Source: Oceanobacillus sp. J11TS1 (GTDB taxonomy: Bacteria; Bacillota; Bacilli; Bacillales; Amphibacillaceae). From it: 64,000 nucleotides of DNA. Location of the stretch: contig NZ_BORO01000020.1 in the NCBI RefSeq assembly GCF_018333215.1, positions 1-64,000 of the forward strand, read 5' to 3'. Position 1 is the stretch's first letter. Each line of letters starts with the position of its first letter. Made by a program: the position numbers and the translations under genes. Of this stretch, positions 41,407 through 50,837 are shown piece by piece. The notes under the pieces are model-generated. The model ran no database searches, was not told the origin of the DNA, and worked only from the letters and a program-made list of their open reading frames with translations.

Positions 41407-42162
41407 ATGGAAATCTACACTTCATTTGTTTTTTTCTTTTTTGGCATCATTTTCGGCTCGTTTTTTATGGTTGTCGGAGTTCGACTCCCACAAAAAATAG
41501 CCTTTACCAGCGATCGATCTAGATGCCCGCATTGCAGCATCCAGCTTAACTGGTACGATAACATTCCTATCCTCTCTTATTTCTTCTTAAAAGGCCGCTG
41601 CCGGCACTGCCATGATCAAATTTCTTCCTTATACCCACTGATTGAAACTTCAACAGGTCTTCTCTTTGTCCTTTCCTATCTACAGGCAACTTCTCTTACA
41701 GAACTTATTCTTTCTCTCCTATTTATTTCGCTGCTGCTGATAATTATCATAACCGATTTATATTATATGGTGATTCCAAATAAACTTTTGGCATATTTCC
41801 TTCCCGCATTTCTCCTTTTACGTACCATTAATCCATTAAATCCTTGGTGGAATGCTTTTATAGGCGGAATCGTAGGATTTATGATTATTTTTATCGTGAT
41901 TTTATGGAATAGGCGAGCTATGGGTGCTGGAGATATGAAATTAATGGGAGTACTTGGTGTCGTGTTAGGACCTTCTCATATCATCTTGACCTTCTTGCTG
42001 GCATGTATGACAGGGGCATTGATTGGCGGCGTCTTGCTTCTACCAGGCATTGTCCAACGAAATAAGCCTTTTCCCTTTGGACCTTTTATTGCCTTGGGAG
42101 CCCTTCTTGCTTACTTTTGGGGGGATATAATTATCGAGTGGTATTTAAGTCTATTTATATGA
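41407..42162 (+). CDS. comC: Prepilin peptidase (A24 family, ComC/PilD-like)
   Basis: 251-residue membrane aspartic protease that cleaves and methylates type IV prepilin-like proteins such as ComGC. The cytoplasmic zinc loop has CPHC and CRHC; the catalytic Asp residues lie in IITDLYYMVIPN and GAGDMKLMG. Eight or so helices. ATG 41407 follows TAGGAGG. No com or pilin genes are adjacent, as is also true of B. subtilis comC. Supports a competence or pseudopilus system elsewhere. Confidence 0.9.
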   Translation: MEIYTSFVFFFFGIIFGSFFMVVGVRLPQKIAFTSDRSRCPHCSIQLNWYDNIPILSYFFLKGRCRHCHDQISSLYPLIETSTGLLFVLSYLQATSLTELILSLLFISLLLIIIITDLYYMVIPNKLLAYFLPAFLLLRTINPLNPWWNAFIGGIVGFMIIFIVILWNRRAMGAGDMKLMGVLGVVLGPSHIILTFLLACMTGALIGGVLLLPGIVQRNKPFPFGPFIALGALLAYFWGDIIIEWYLSLFI

Positions 42163-42387
42163 TGGTGAAAAGTATCCTGCTCTGAAACAAACGATTACAG
42201 TTACAAATTTGAGGAAGTATTAGACACCTCCCTATTTCATTTAAACAGCCATTATAACAAATACTATAAATGAACATTTTATATTAATTTCAAGTTAGCA
42301 AATATATCAAAAACTCTAAATAGAAAATTGCTTTAAAATTGTTATAACAAATAAAAATATTTCTTGTATCCTTTCGAAAATAAACAT

Positions 42388-42420
42388 TTTGTACATACAT
42401 TTTTAAAATGTATATACAAA
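42388..42420. promoter_or_regulatory. Large operator-like palindrome upstream of nagP
   Basis: TTTGTACATACATTTT and AAAATGTATATACAAA are 16-bp arms with one mismatch around a single T. It ends 17 bases before a TATAAT (42437-42442), so it would cover the -35 region. It is not the TGGT(N)ACCA dyad expected for NagR. The rest of 42163-42476 is AT-rich with no gene. Confidence 0.55.
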
Positions 42421-42476
42421 TTTTATTTCTTATGTCTATAATGGAAATAAATAAATTTCAGGGAGGGTTTAAAACC

Positions 42477-43937
42477 ATGATGAAATATTTACAAAACCTC
42501 GGTAAGTCACTTATGCTACCGGTTGCAGTATTGCCGGCAGCTGCTGTTCTGATGGGAATTGGTCATTGGATTGACAGTTTCTTTGAAGGTGAGAGCCGCT
42601 TTGCTGCGTTTCTAATGAGCGGCGGAGATGCTATCCTTTCTTCACTGGCAATCCTTTTTGCGGTCGGGGTTGCTATCGGAATGACAAAAGCTAAGGATGG
42701 GGCTGCTGCATTAAGCGGACTTGTCGGGTACCTCGTAATTACGAAAGTATTAGCATCTAAGAGTGTGGCAGAATTACTGCAAATCGATCTGTCTCAAGTG
42801 GATATGGCATTTGAAAATATCGAAAATGTGTTTATTGGAATTTTAGCCGGTCTAGTTTCGGCAGCACTTTATAACCGTTTTAGTCATGTATCACTGCCAG
42901 ACGCATTCGCATTCTTTAGTGGAAAACGACTTGTTCCTATTTTAACCGCGGCAACCATGCTGTTAGTCTCCATTGTCGTTCTCTTTGTGTGGCCAGTTGT
43001 CTATGGATGGCTTGTCAGCTTTGGTACGATGATTAGTAACTTAGGAGCTACTGGGGCAGGTTTATATGGATTTTTCAACCGTTTATTAATTCCAACTGGA
43101 TTGCATCATGCGTTAAATAACGTATTTTGGTTTGATGTAGCAGGGATTAATGATATCGGCAACTTCTGGGATGGGAATGGCAAAAAAGGCGTGACGGGCA
43201 GATATATGGCCGGATTCTTCCCAGTCATGATGTTTGGTCTGCCAGCTGCTGCGCTTGCAATGTATCATACAGCGAAGACAAAGCAACGTAAACAGGCCGC
43301 TTCTTTACTAATGGCCGTTGGTTTTGCATCCTTCTTTACCGGTGTAACAGAACCGCTTGAATTTTCATTTATGTTTTTAGCACCAGTATTATATTTCTTC
43401 CATGCATTACTTACTGGTTTGTCCTTATTCATTGCAGCTGCTTTCCAATGGACAGCAGGGTTTACGTTTAGTGCAGGTTTTATTGATTACTTTTTAAGTT
43501 TTCGATTACCGTTAGCAAGCCAGCCTTATATGCTTCTTCTGCAAGGGCTCGTGTTTGCAGTTATTTACTATTTCTTATTCCGTTTCCTAATTACAAAGTT
43601 GGATTTAAAAACACCTGGTCGCGAGGATAATGATGAATTAGCGGAAGAAAATCTGCCTGTGAACGCAGCAGATGAGAAAAAAGACAGACACACCCTAATG
43701 GCTGAATCCATTTATGAACATCTCGGCAAAAAGGAAAATATTCATTCCATTGACAATTGCGCAACAAGACTGCGTTTAGAAATTAATGATATGAGTAAAG
43801 TTGATCAAGAAGGGATTAAGAAGACTGGCGTGCCCGGTGTACAGCAGGTAAGCAAGAGCAACTTACAAATTATTGTCGGAACACAGGTGCAGGCAGTAGC
43901 AGAAGCATTACAAAAATTGTACAATGAGGATAAGTAA
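42477..43937 (+). CDS. nagP: PTS N-acetylglucosamine-type transporter, EIICB
   Basis: 486-residue phosphotransferase permease of the glucose/GlcNAc family. The EIIC domain (1-390, ten or so helices) includes GLHHALNNVFW and TGVTEPLEF, typical of the family; the EIIB domain (about 410-486) has the phosphorylated Cys in IDNCATRLRLE. No EIIA domain is fused, so a separate EIIA is needed. ATG 42477 follows GGGAGGG; a second ATG at 42480 is also possible. Sugar specificity is inferred from adjacent nagB. Confidence 0.88.
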   Translation: MMKYLQNLGKSLMLPVAVLPAAAVLMGIGHWIDSFFEGESRFAAFLMSGGDAILSSLAILFAVGVAIGMTKAKDGAAALSGLVGYLVITKVLASKSVAELLQIDLSQVDMAFENIENVFIGILAGLVSAALYNRFSHVSLPDAFAFFSGKRLVPILTAATMLLVSIVVLFVWPVVYGWLVSFGTMISNLGATGAGLYGFFNRLLIPTGLHHALNNVFWFDVAGINDIGNFWDGNGKKGVTGRYMAGFFPVMMFGLPAAALAMYHTAKTKQRKQAASLLMAVGFASFFTGVTEPLEFSFMFLAPVLYFFHALLTGLSLFIAAAFQWTAGFTFSAGFIDYFLSFRLPLASQPYMLLLQGLVFAVIYYFLFRFLITKLDLKTPGREDNDELAEENLPVNAADEKKDRHTLMAESIYEHLGKKENIHSIDNCATRLRLEINDMSKVDQEGIKKTGVPGVQQVSKSNLQIIVGTQVQAVAEALQKLYNEDK

Positions 43938-43982
43938 TTAAAATATTCTATAAAGGGATGTTCGTGTAAAGGGGGAAAATAA

Positions 43983-44714
43983 ATGAACATAATCAAAGCA
44001 GAAAACTATAAAGAAATGAGCCAGATTGCTGCGAAATACCTTACAGAGCAAGTAAGTGCTAAACCAAATAGTGTGCTCGGTTTAGCAACTGGCTCTACAC
44101 CTGAAGGATTATATGAAGAAATCATTCATCGCTATAACAAAGGGGAGATTTCCTTCAAAGACGTTACAACATATAATTTAGATGAATATGTTGGTCTTGC
44201 GAACGATAATGACCAAAGCTATTACTATTACATGCACAAGCTTCTATTTGATCATATCAATATAAAAGAGGAACAGGCGTATCTGCCAAATGGTGACGCT
44301 GCAGATTTGCAGGAAGAATGTATTCGATATGAAAGTTCTATCCAAGCAGCTGGTGGCATTGATATTCAAATTCTGGGGATTGGTTTAAATGGGCATATTG
44401 GATTTAATGAACCAGGAACGCCTTTCTCTAGTAAAACACACATTGTGGATTTAGATGAATCTACACGTGAAGCAAATGCTCGCTTTTTTAAATCAATTGA
44501 TGATGTGCCTAAGCAAGCAATTACAATGGGTATTGATTCTATTATGCAGGCAAAACGTATTATTCTATTAGTATCTGGTTCACAAAAAGCAGAAGCATTG
44601 GAAAGATTAGTGAACGGACCAGTTACGGAAGATTTTCCAGCTTCTATTTTACAAAAGCATTCCGATGTAACGATTATTGCTGATCAAGATGCAACGTCAA
44701 AACTCTCTGTATAA
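43983..44714 (+). CDS. nagB: Glucosamine-6-phosphate deaminase
   Basis: 243-residue isomerising deaminase converting glucosamine-6-P to fructose-6-P and ammonia. Conserved segments: LGLATGSTPEGLYE (phosphate loop), TYNLDEYVGL (general base Asp), GIGLNGHIGFNEPG with the catalytic His and Glu. Starts 45 bases after nagP with RBS AAAGGGGG, so cotranscribed. nagA is not in this window, which is unusual for the cluster but not for bacilli with nagP apart. Confidence 0.94.
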   Translation: MNIIKAENYKEMSQIAAKYLTEQVSAKPNSVLGLATGSTPEGLYEEIIHRYNKGEISFKDVTTYNLDEYVGLANDNDQSYYYYMHKLLFDHINIKEEQAYLPNGDAADLQEECIRYESSIQAAGGIDIQILGIGLNGHIGFNEPGTPFSSKTHIVDLDESTREANARFFKSIDDVPKQAITMGIDSIMQAKRIILLVSGSQKAEALERLVNGPVTEDFPASILQKHSDVTIIADQDATSKLSV

Positions 44715-44767
44715 GAATGTAAAAGAGATAGAACTAGCCCAAGCGCCTGCTTAAAAACGCAGGCAAC

Positions 44768-44812
44768 AAAAAAAGCATTGGATAACGATTCTACGTTATT
44801 CAATGCTTTTTT
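44768..44812. terminator. Bidirectional terminator, nagB and cshA
   Basis: 19-bp stem AAAAAAGCATTGGATAACG with one mismatch; T-tract on both strands; lies between convergent genes. Confidence 0.9.
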
Positions 44813-44826
44813 CTTAACCTTTATTA

Positions 44827-46308
44827 TTAACGATCATCACGGTTTTTACGTTGGAAGTTTCCTTTACGATTCCTACCGCCTTGGTTTCTGCCGCCTTGAT
44901 TACGTCCTCCACCTTGGCCACGCCCTCCATAATATCGCTTTTTATTATTACGGCGATTATTATCCGAAGAGTTCTTAGCTTTTTTCACACTAATCGGTGC
45001 AGCAGATGAAATACGTACCGGTGTATCTCTTCTTTCTTTCGTCATCATACTGATGGCAGCAGAAATAATTGTAACGGAATCATACTCATCTAATAATTCT
45101 TTAGCAGCATCATGATAAGGTTTCAAATCTTTTTGATCAATTGCTTTTTTAAGCTTATCAATCGTTACTTGCTGCTGTCCACGTCGAGCATCTTGGTTCG
45201 TAGGCGGTGCAAGACGTTTCATTTTGCTCTTCGTTGTTTTTTCAATCAAGCTCAGGTGAGCCATTTCTCTTGGTGTAATAAAGGAAATAGCTTCCCCAGT
45301 TCTACCTGCTCTACCAGTTCGCCCAATACGGTGAACGTAGCTTTCAGGATCTTGCGGGATATCAAAGTTATACACATGTGTTACACCAGAAATATCTAAC
45401 CCGCGGGCTGCTACGTCTGTTGCAACAAGAACATCTACACGTCCTTGCTTAAATTTATTTAATACAGACATACGTTTACCTTGTGTTAAGTCTCCATGAA
45501 TTCCTTCCGCACGATACCCTCTTGCTTGAAGTCCTTCTGTGATTTCATCAACACGTTTTTTTGTTCGAGCAAAAACGATAGCTAATTCTGGAGAGTTGAT
45601 ATCCAAATGATTATTTAAAGTCTCAAACTTAAATTTCTCTGGAATTTCAATGAAATATTGATCGATATTCTCTACTGTCATTTCTTTCGCTTTTACTTTA
45701 ACTTCCTTCGGCTCTTTCATAAGCGTTGTAGCGATATTACGGATTTCTTTGGGCATTGTTGCAGAGAAAAGCAATGTTTGTCTATCCTCTGGAATACCTT
45801 TTAAAATTTCACGAATATCATCAATAAAGCCCATGTTAAGCATTTCATCCGCTTCATCAAGAATAGCTGTATGCACTTCATCAATACGAATGGTTTTGCG
45901 TCGCATATGATCCATTAAACGACCTGGCGTTGCGACAACAATTTGCGGGCCATCCTTTAATGCACGAATTTGGCGATCCATTGGGGAACCACCGAAAATT
46001 GCAAGTGCGCGTATACGTTTGAATTTAGATAGACGGTTAATCTCTTCAGCTACTTGAATCGCAAGCTCACGAGTCGGTGCAATAATTAAACCTTGAATTT
46101 TCCTTAACTTTGAATCAATTTTATTGATTAATGGAATTCCGAATGCTGCCGTTTTCCCTGTACCCGTTTGTGCTTGTCCAATCACATCATGTCCTTCTAG
46201 TGCGTATGGAATTGTTTCTGCTTGAATAGGAGTTGCTTCTTCAAACCCCATTTCTTCTAAAGCTTTCATTATTGGGGCAGAAACACCTAGTTCATTAAAT
46301 TTAGTCAC
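44827..46308 (-). CDS. cshA: DEAD-box RNA helicase CshA
   Basis: 493-residue ATP-dependent RNA helicase of the cold-shock/degradosome type. All motifs are present: Q motif (FEEATPIQ), [33 protein letters not shown] and HRIGRTGR. The tail is basic and Gly-rich, with the short repeat [14 protein letters not shown], suited to RNA binding. It unwinds mRNA and ribosomal precursors. Stands alone and has an unusually long upstream gap. ATG 46308; RBS AAAGGAG. Confidence 0.95.
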   Translation of the reverse strand: MTKFNELGVSAPIMKALEEMGFEEATPIQAETIPYALEGHDVIGQAQTGTGKTAAFGIPLINKIDSKLRKIQGLIIAPTRELAIQVAEEINRLSKFKRIRALAIFGGSPMDRQIRALKDGPQIVVATPGRLMDHMRRKTIRIDEVHTAILDEADEMLNMGFIDDIREILKGIPEDRQTLLFSATMPKEIRNIATTLMKEPKEVKVKAKEMTVENIDQYFIEIPEKFKFETLNNHLDINSPELAIVFARTKKRVDEITEGLQARGYRAEGIHGDLTQGKRMSVLNKFKQGRVDVLVATDVAARGLDISGVTHVYNFDIPQDPESYVHRIGRTGRAGRTGEAISFITPREMAHLSLIEKTTKSKMKRLAPPTNQDARRGQQQVTIDKLKKAIDQKDLKPYHDAAKELLDEYDSVTIISAAISMMTKERRDTPVRISSAAPISVKKAKNSSDNNRRNNKKRYYGGRGQGGGRNQGGRNQGGRNRKGNFQRKNRDDR

Positions 46309-47209
46309 GTAATCGTCGACTCCTTTTTGTTTTTTATTGCAAAAGAGGCCTTATAAAGAGTTTCTCATACTTTTCATTTTATTATACAAATCAGTAAAAA
46401 TCATACCTCGCTCAAGTAATGAAACAGCGAATCTTTAAACAATCTCCATTTATTATAAAGAAAACTTGGCAAGCCAAGCCTTTAAAGGCTAAAGGGTTAT
46501 CCTGGTTGCGCTAATACTTTACTCCTTAAATTCTTTATACTAATTTAAAGTGTAAAATATATATCACATTTTACTGATTTCCTACCTAAAAATTGCTGAT
46601 TGAATGATCTTTTCACTCCACATCAGCAATTTAACGAATAACGTATTTCTAGTGCGTATTCATTATCAACGTTTAAAGTACAAAAAAGGCATAACCAATT
46701 TTAATAAGGTAAGAGGCCTCCATAAAAATGCTTCCCTAATAATAACATACTTATACGAAAGATAGCTAGTATACAGATTAAAATGATTTTTTTTTTATAA
46801 CGTGATAAAATATAGTTAATTAGATATACACGTGCAAAAGGGAATTTCTCCCGTGAATCTACATAAGAAATATCTTTTCTGCTAGATGATCATAAATACA
46901 TCATACGCTATTATCCTGTTATACGCTTACGGAGAGGACACGATAAATCATCATTTTCCACCAGTATTATTTCTTTCTTCCTCTCTATTTAAGTTTTATG
47001 AAAATTTGTTCTGACAAAATATTGCAGGAACAAACTAAATCTGTCTATGGCTACTCGCCAGCGTAATTTGTTGCAGGTTAATAAACGTATTTAGTAAGAT
47101 ACTGATCCATGATTTTTTAAGAGTTATCTTATCATCATTTGTTTAAGGATTCACTTGTACAGTGAAATATGAAATATGATGATTAATTTCGAAAAGGGTG
47201 TTATACGTT
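46309..47209. other. Long 900-base intergenic region upstream of cshA
   Basis: No ORF with RBS on either strand. It has a hairpin AAATTGCTGAT (46590-46600) with its complement (46622-46632), which on the minus strand is followed by TTTTTAGG and so could end an RNA transcribed toward cshA. The long leader of a cold-shock gene or a small RNA gene is possible. Confidence 0.5.
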
Positions 47210-48121
47210 ATGCGTCAATCCGCATTCAACCCCAAAGCAGCAGTTGTCATTGGGGTTTTTTCATTATCTACATCAGCAATTTTTGCTCGGCTTGCTACAG
47301 AAGCATCCGCTTCCATTATAGCTAATTATCGTCTCTTATTTGCTGTTTTACTTTTACTGCCTTTTGTTTTATTTCATTATAAGCATGAATTTAAGCGTAT
47401 TACAGCAAAAAATTGGTGGCTCTCTATTCTTGCAGGAAGCTTCTTGGCTCTCTTTTTTATTTTGTGGTTTGAATCCCTTAATCATACCGCAGTTACCAGT
47501 TCTGTTGTTCTTGTATCTCTGCAGCCGCTTTTTGCTTTTGTCGGGACATATTTTCTCTTTGGAGAACGCTTCTCATCAGGAGCAATCATAAGCATGCTTA
47601 TTGTTTTTCTAGGCTGTTTTATTATTGGATTTGGCGATTTTCGATTAGCAGGCGATGCACTATATGGAGATTTTCTTGCTTTACTCGGTGCGATTGCTGT
47701 TACAATCTACTTTCTAGCTGGTCAACCAGTTCGGAAAAAAGTCTCCTTAATTACCCATACATTTATCGTTTATGGAGTTAGTGTCATCATTTTAACGCTT
47801 TTTAATCTGATTCGTCAGGAGAATTTCTTTTCTTATCCTGCTAATCATTGGTGGATTTTTATTGGTTTGGCTATCATCCCAACCTTTTTGGGACATTCTT
47901 TATTTAATTGGTCCTTAAAATGGCTTAGCACATCTACTATTTCAATGGCAATTGTGTTAGAACCAGTTGGTGCAGGTTTTCTTGCTTTTCTGATTTTAAA
48001 TGAAGCACCGACTTGGACACAGCTTCTTGGCGGGGCTATTACTATCTTTGGATTACTTCTCTTTATCCTTAGCACATCACGGAAACACAAAGTAACGATT
48101 TCAACAAAGAATTATAAATAA
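47210..48121 (+). CDS. DMT-superfamily (EamA) transporter
   Basis: 303-residue permease with ten predicted helices in two EamA repeats (about 8-135 and 150-290). The motif AIVLEPVGAGFLAFLILNE at the end of helix 9 and its first-half counterpart VVLVSLQPLFAFVGTYFLFGE are the EamA signature. Substrate unknown, probably metabolite or amino acid export. ATG 47210 follows AAAGGGTG. Cotranscribed with the DegV gene 23 bases later. Confidence 0.88.
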   Translation: MRQSAFNPKAAVVIGVFSLSTSAIFARLATEASASIIANYRLLFAVLLLLPFVLFHYKHEFKRITAKNWWLSILAGSFLALFFILWFESLNHTAVTSSVVLVSLQPLFAFVGTYFLFGERFSSGAIISMLIVFLGCFIIGFGDFRLAGDALYGDFLALLGAIAVTIYFLAGQPVRKKVSLITHTFIVYGVSVIILTLFNLIRQENFFSYPANHWWIFIGLAIIPTFLGHSLFNWSLKWLSTSTISMAIVLEPVGAGFLAFLILNEAPTWTQLLGGAITIFGLLLFILSTSRKHKVTISTKNYK

Positions 48122-48143
48122 ATATATTTAAGCAGGTGAAGCA

Positions 48144-48998
48144 ATGACAATTCAATTAATGACTGATAGTTCTGCGGACTTACCCCTATTCTTAAAAAAT
48201 AAATTACATGTAGAAATCATCCCTTTATACCTTCATTTTAGTGATGGTCAGTATACTTGCGGCCAATCAATGGACACTGAATTTTTCCATAAAAAAATGA
48301 AGGAATTAGGAGAATTACCGCGTTCAGCAGCTCCCAGTCCGTCTGATTTCTACGAAGCGTATAAAAAAATCCCGCCTGAGAAGAAGATTCTGATGCTCAG
48401 CATATCTAGCGGAATTAGCAGTACCTATGCGAACGCAATAGCTGGAAAAAACATGTTATTAGAAGAAGAACCGCATCGAGTTATTGAAGTATTAAATACG
48501 AAGACCGCTTCCTGCGGGATATGTTTGCTGATGCATGAAGCAAATAAAAAAATAGAGGAAGGGTATTCGTTCGATGAGCTTGTCAGTCATTTAACGGAGC
48601 GCATTGATCAGACGGCTACTTTATTTGTATTAAAAAGTTTAGATAATCTTGTGTTAGGAGGGCGCCTAGAGAAAATCAAAGGGAAAATCGCTAAAACCTT
48701 AAACATTAAAATACTAATGAAGGCAACAGATGAAGGTACGATTGATGTTGTAGAAAAAGTACGCGGAGAAAAGAAATCTCTGCAGCGATTTGTTGATCTA
48801 ATCGGGGAATATACGCAAGAAGCTGAAAATAAAATTATTACCATGACTTATTCTCGAGATAAGGAAAGAGCAACAAATGTATTAGAAAAAATCCGTAACA
48901 AGTATTCCTTTTATGATGCCATTGTAGAGGAATCTGGTCCGCTAATTTCAACTTATGGCGGAGAAGGCGCTCTTGTAATTTCCTTTTTTAAAAATTAA
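48144..48998 (+). CDS. DegV family fatty-acid-binding protein
   Basis: 284-residue DegV protein. The N-terminal TDSSADLP motif and SISSGISSTYANA and FVLKSLDNLVLGGRL segments contact the fatty acid carboxylate in FakB-type proteins, which present fatty acids to the kinase FakA. Hence a role in uptake of exogenous fatty acids is plausible but not proven for this paralogue. RBS AGGTGAA. A strong terminator follows. Confidence 0.9.
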   Translation: MTIQLMTDSSADLPLFLKNKLHVEIIPLYLHFSDGQYTCGQSMDTEFFHKKMKELGELPRSAAPSPSDFYEAYKKIPPEKKILMLSISSGISSTYANAIAGKNMLLEEEPHRVIEVLNTKTASCGICLLMHEANKKIEEGYSFDELVSHLTERIDQTATLFVLKSLDNLVLGGRLEKIKGKIAKTLNIKILMKATDEGTIDVVEKVRGEKKSLQRFVDLIGEYTQEAENKIITMTYSRDKERATNVLEKIRNKYSFYDAIVEESGPLISTYGGEGALVISFFKN

Positions 48999-49010
48999 TC
49001 AAGTCATTGA

Positions 49011-49044
49011 AGAAGGCTGGGAATTTATCCCAGCCTTCTCTTTA
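49011..49044. terminator. Bidirectional terminator, degV and esterase gene
   Basis: AGAAGGCTGGGA with complement TCCCAGCCTTCT around a 5-base loop, then CTTTAT. It overlaps the last codons of the convergent esterase gene. Confidence 0.85.
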
Positions 49045-49737
49045 TGCAGGTGCTTCCGTTAGAAAATCATAAACCATGCCGTTTAATGTATCTTTATCGG
49101 TACCGAGGCAAATTAAATGTTTTGATCTCTCAAAAAAGACAACCTCTTTTTTCTCGGAGTGAATCTCCTTGTCTAAATAGTACGCTGTTTTATAAGGCAC
49201 GATCCCATCAAGTTGACCCTGAGCAATTAATACCGGAGACTTTACTTTATCCAGGTACTTCCTTGTGAAACGAACCAGCTTCATAAATTCAAAATGGGCT
49301 TTTAATGGTACTACTCCCATTTTCTTTTTATAGTGCTGAAATAATTGGTTTTCTTTTAGATTCCCACGCAACCCATCACCAACCATATCCGCAATATCTA
49401 ACCCCATTTGCTTTAAAGATAAATATTTTCCAGAAGTAGCAAGGAGGACGAGTTTATGAATCTTATATTTCGCCGCTAAATAGGAGGCAATCATCCCTCC
49501 CATTGAAAACCCAATCACGTAAACTGTATCACACCGATTGATCAGCGACTGAAGCTCCTCTTCTGCTGTTTGAATCCAGCTTTTATAAGAAGCACCCTCC
49601 AACTTCAGTTCTTTCCCATGCCCGGGCAATGTCGGCACCTTTACGTACCAGTCTGTGTTGTCTTTTAAATAATTTGCTAAAGGCTCCACTTCATAGGGCC
49701 CTCCAGTGTACCCATGAATAATTAAACATCCTATCAT
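49042..49737 (-). CDS. Alpha/beta hydrolase, carboxylesterase Est30-like
   Basis: 231-residue cytoplasmic esterase. HGYTGGP forms the oxyanion-side motif, the nucleophile Ser is in GFSMGG (about residue 98), the acid Asp in AQGQLDGIVP and the catalytic His in SKHLICLG. It resembles Geobacillus Est30 and B. subtilis YvaK, which hydrolyse short-chain esters and are near secG/rnr in many genomes; that neighbourhood is absent here. RBS GAAGGAG before ATG 49737. Confidence 0.88.
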   Translation of the reverse strand: MIGCLIIHGYTGGPYEVEPLANYLKDNTDWYVKVPTLPGHGKELKLEGASYKSWIQTAEEELQSLINRCDTVYVIGFSMGGMIASYLAAKYKIHKLVLLATSGKYLSLKQMGLDIADMVGDGLRGNLKENQLFQHYKKKMGVVPLKAHFEFMKLVRFTRKYLDKVKSPVLIAQGQLDGIVPYKTAYYLDKEIHSEKKEVVFFERSKHLICLGTDKDTLNGMVYDFLTEAPA

Positions 49738-49848
49738 GATTTTCTGCTCCTTCTTCTATATTAGATAAAAAAGGATTTCCCCTCGAAAAACTTGTCTCGA
49801 AGGTTAACCTTATCATTTCAAGAATTTATTGAACTATACAGGCTAATA

Positions 49849-50190
49849 CTACATGAATCCTTTCACAAAGGTACTAAATTGCTTCACAATAGGAGAAACT
49901 TGATGGTAAGTACTTGCTATTTTTCCAACCTTACTGATGACTGTGTCAAAATCTAATGGATTATTCCCATTTTCCGCCCCATTATTTGCTGCTGATTGGG
50001 CTTGACTTTGAGACATTAAATACTGTGTTGGTAACTCTGGTTTTGAAAATAAATCATATGGAGTTAATTCTTGCCTCGTATTGCGATAATTCATATTTGA
50101 AGGGCCAGATAAATAAGGGTTATTTCTATCCATTCCATTTGTGGAAGCGTACGCTTGTTGAAAAGGTTGTTGAAAAGGTTGATACTGCAC
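49849..50190 (-). CDS. YppG-like spore-coat-type protein
   Basis: About 113 residues, rich in Gln, Asn, Pro and Tyr in the first half (QYQPFQQPFQQAYAS), with the TPYDLFSKPELPTQYL block and the C-terminal VSPIVKQFSTFVKGFM of the YppG family. YppG proteins are associated with the forespore/coat in Bacillus. I prefer GTG 50190, near RBS AAGGTGAG; an in-frame GTG at 50199 overlaps that RBS. Suggests a spore-forming host. Confidence 0.75.
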   Translation of the reverse strand: MQYQPFQQPFQQAYASTNGMDRNNPYLSGPSNMNYRNTRQELTPYDLFSKPELPTQYLMSQSQAQSAANNGAENGNNPLDFDTVISKVGKIASTYHQVSPIVKQFSTFVKGFM

Positions 50191-50260
50191 CACTCTCACC
50201 TTCTTTTACCTCTTAATTACTACCATTTTACGCAAAGAGCGGCTTCTATGTGCGTATCTC

Positions 50261-50545
50261 TTATCTATTTTTAAATACATCTTCAAAAGAAAAATCATCA
50301 TTACTATGATTGCTTGTTAAACCTAATTCATATACAATTCTATTTTCTTGATTTCCTTCAATTTTTTTACCATCAATAAAAATGGTCGGCGTTCCAAAAA
50401 CATCAATTTTCTGCAGTTCTTTTAAAAATTCCTTGTTTTTTGTCACGTTTTTCAGTTCGTAGGTAACATCATTTTTATTTAGAAATGCTATTATCCTATT
50501 CGATGCCTCACTATTCTCGCTGATAAATAATGTAACCTTCTTCAT
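50261..50545 (-). CDS. Cysteine-less glutaredoxin-fold protein
   Basis: 94 residues with the glutaredoxin fold: beta strand KKVTLFI, helix, YELKNVTKNKEFLKEL, then the cis-Pro loop VFGTPTIFIDGKKIEG. The active site CxxC is replaced by SENSEAS and the protein contains no cysteine at all, so it cannot do thiol exchange. An acidic tail (DDFSFEDVF) follows. It may be a binding or regulatory thioredoxin-fold protein. RBS GGAGGAGA before ATG 50545. Confidence 0.8.
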   Translation of the reverse strand: MKKVTLFISENSEASNRIIAFLNKNDVTYELKNVTKNKEFLKELQKIDVFGTPTIFIDGKKIEGNQENRIVYELGLTSNHSNDDFSFEDVFKNR

Positions 50546-50837
50546 AATCTCCTCCTATGATTCCTTTATTACATTCACTTACTTTTTGTTACCCTATTTT
50601 TTTGTGTATAAAACGCACACAGTACCATTTTTTCCACTATAATATCAATCCAATTTTTGGATGCCAAAAATATTTTCAAACGAAATAACCAGCATCTCTA
50701 TAACCATACTACGAACTTCACCATTTGAACGGCTTTCTTTAAATATATACAACCCTGCATTTAGATACACAATAACTCGTACAGGGTTTTGTATACATTT
50801 ATTGATTGAAGGAAACATTAATACAATTCATCTTCTT

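Noticed and set aside
33427-46415. Shared AAAAATCATACCTCG segment at about 33427 and 46395
   Set aside because: Only 15 bases identical; may be chance or a weak promoter feature, not enough to call a repeat.
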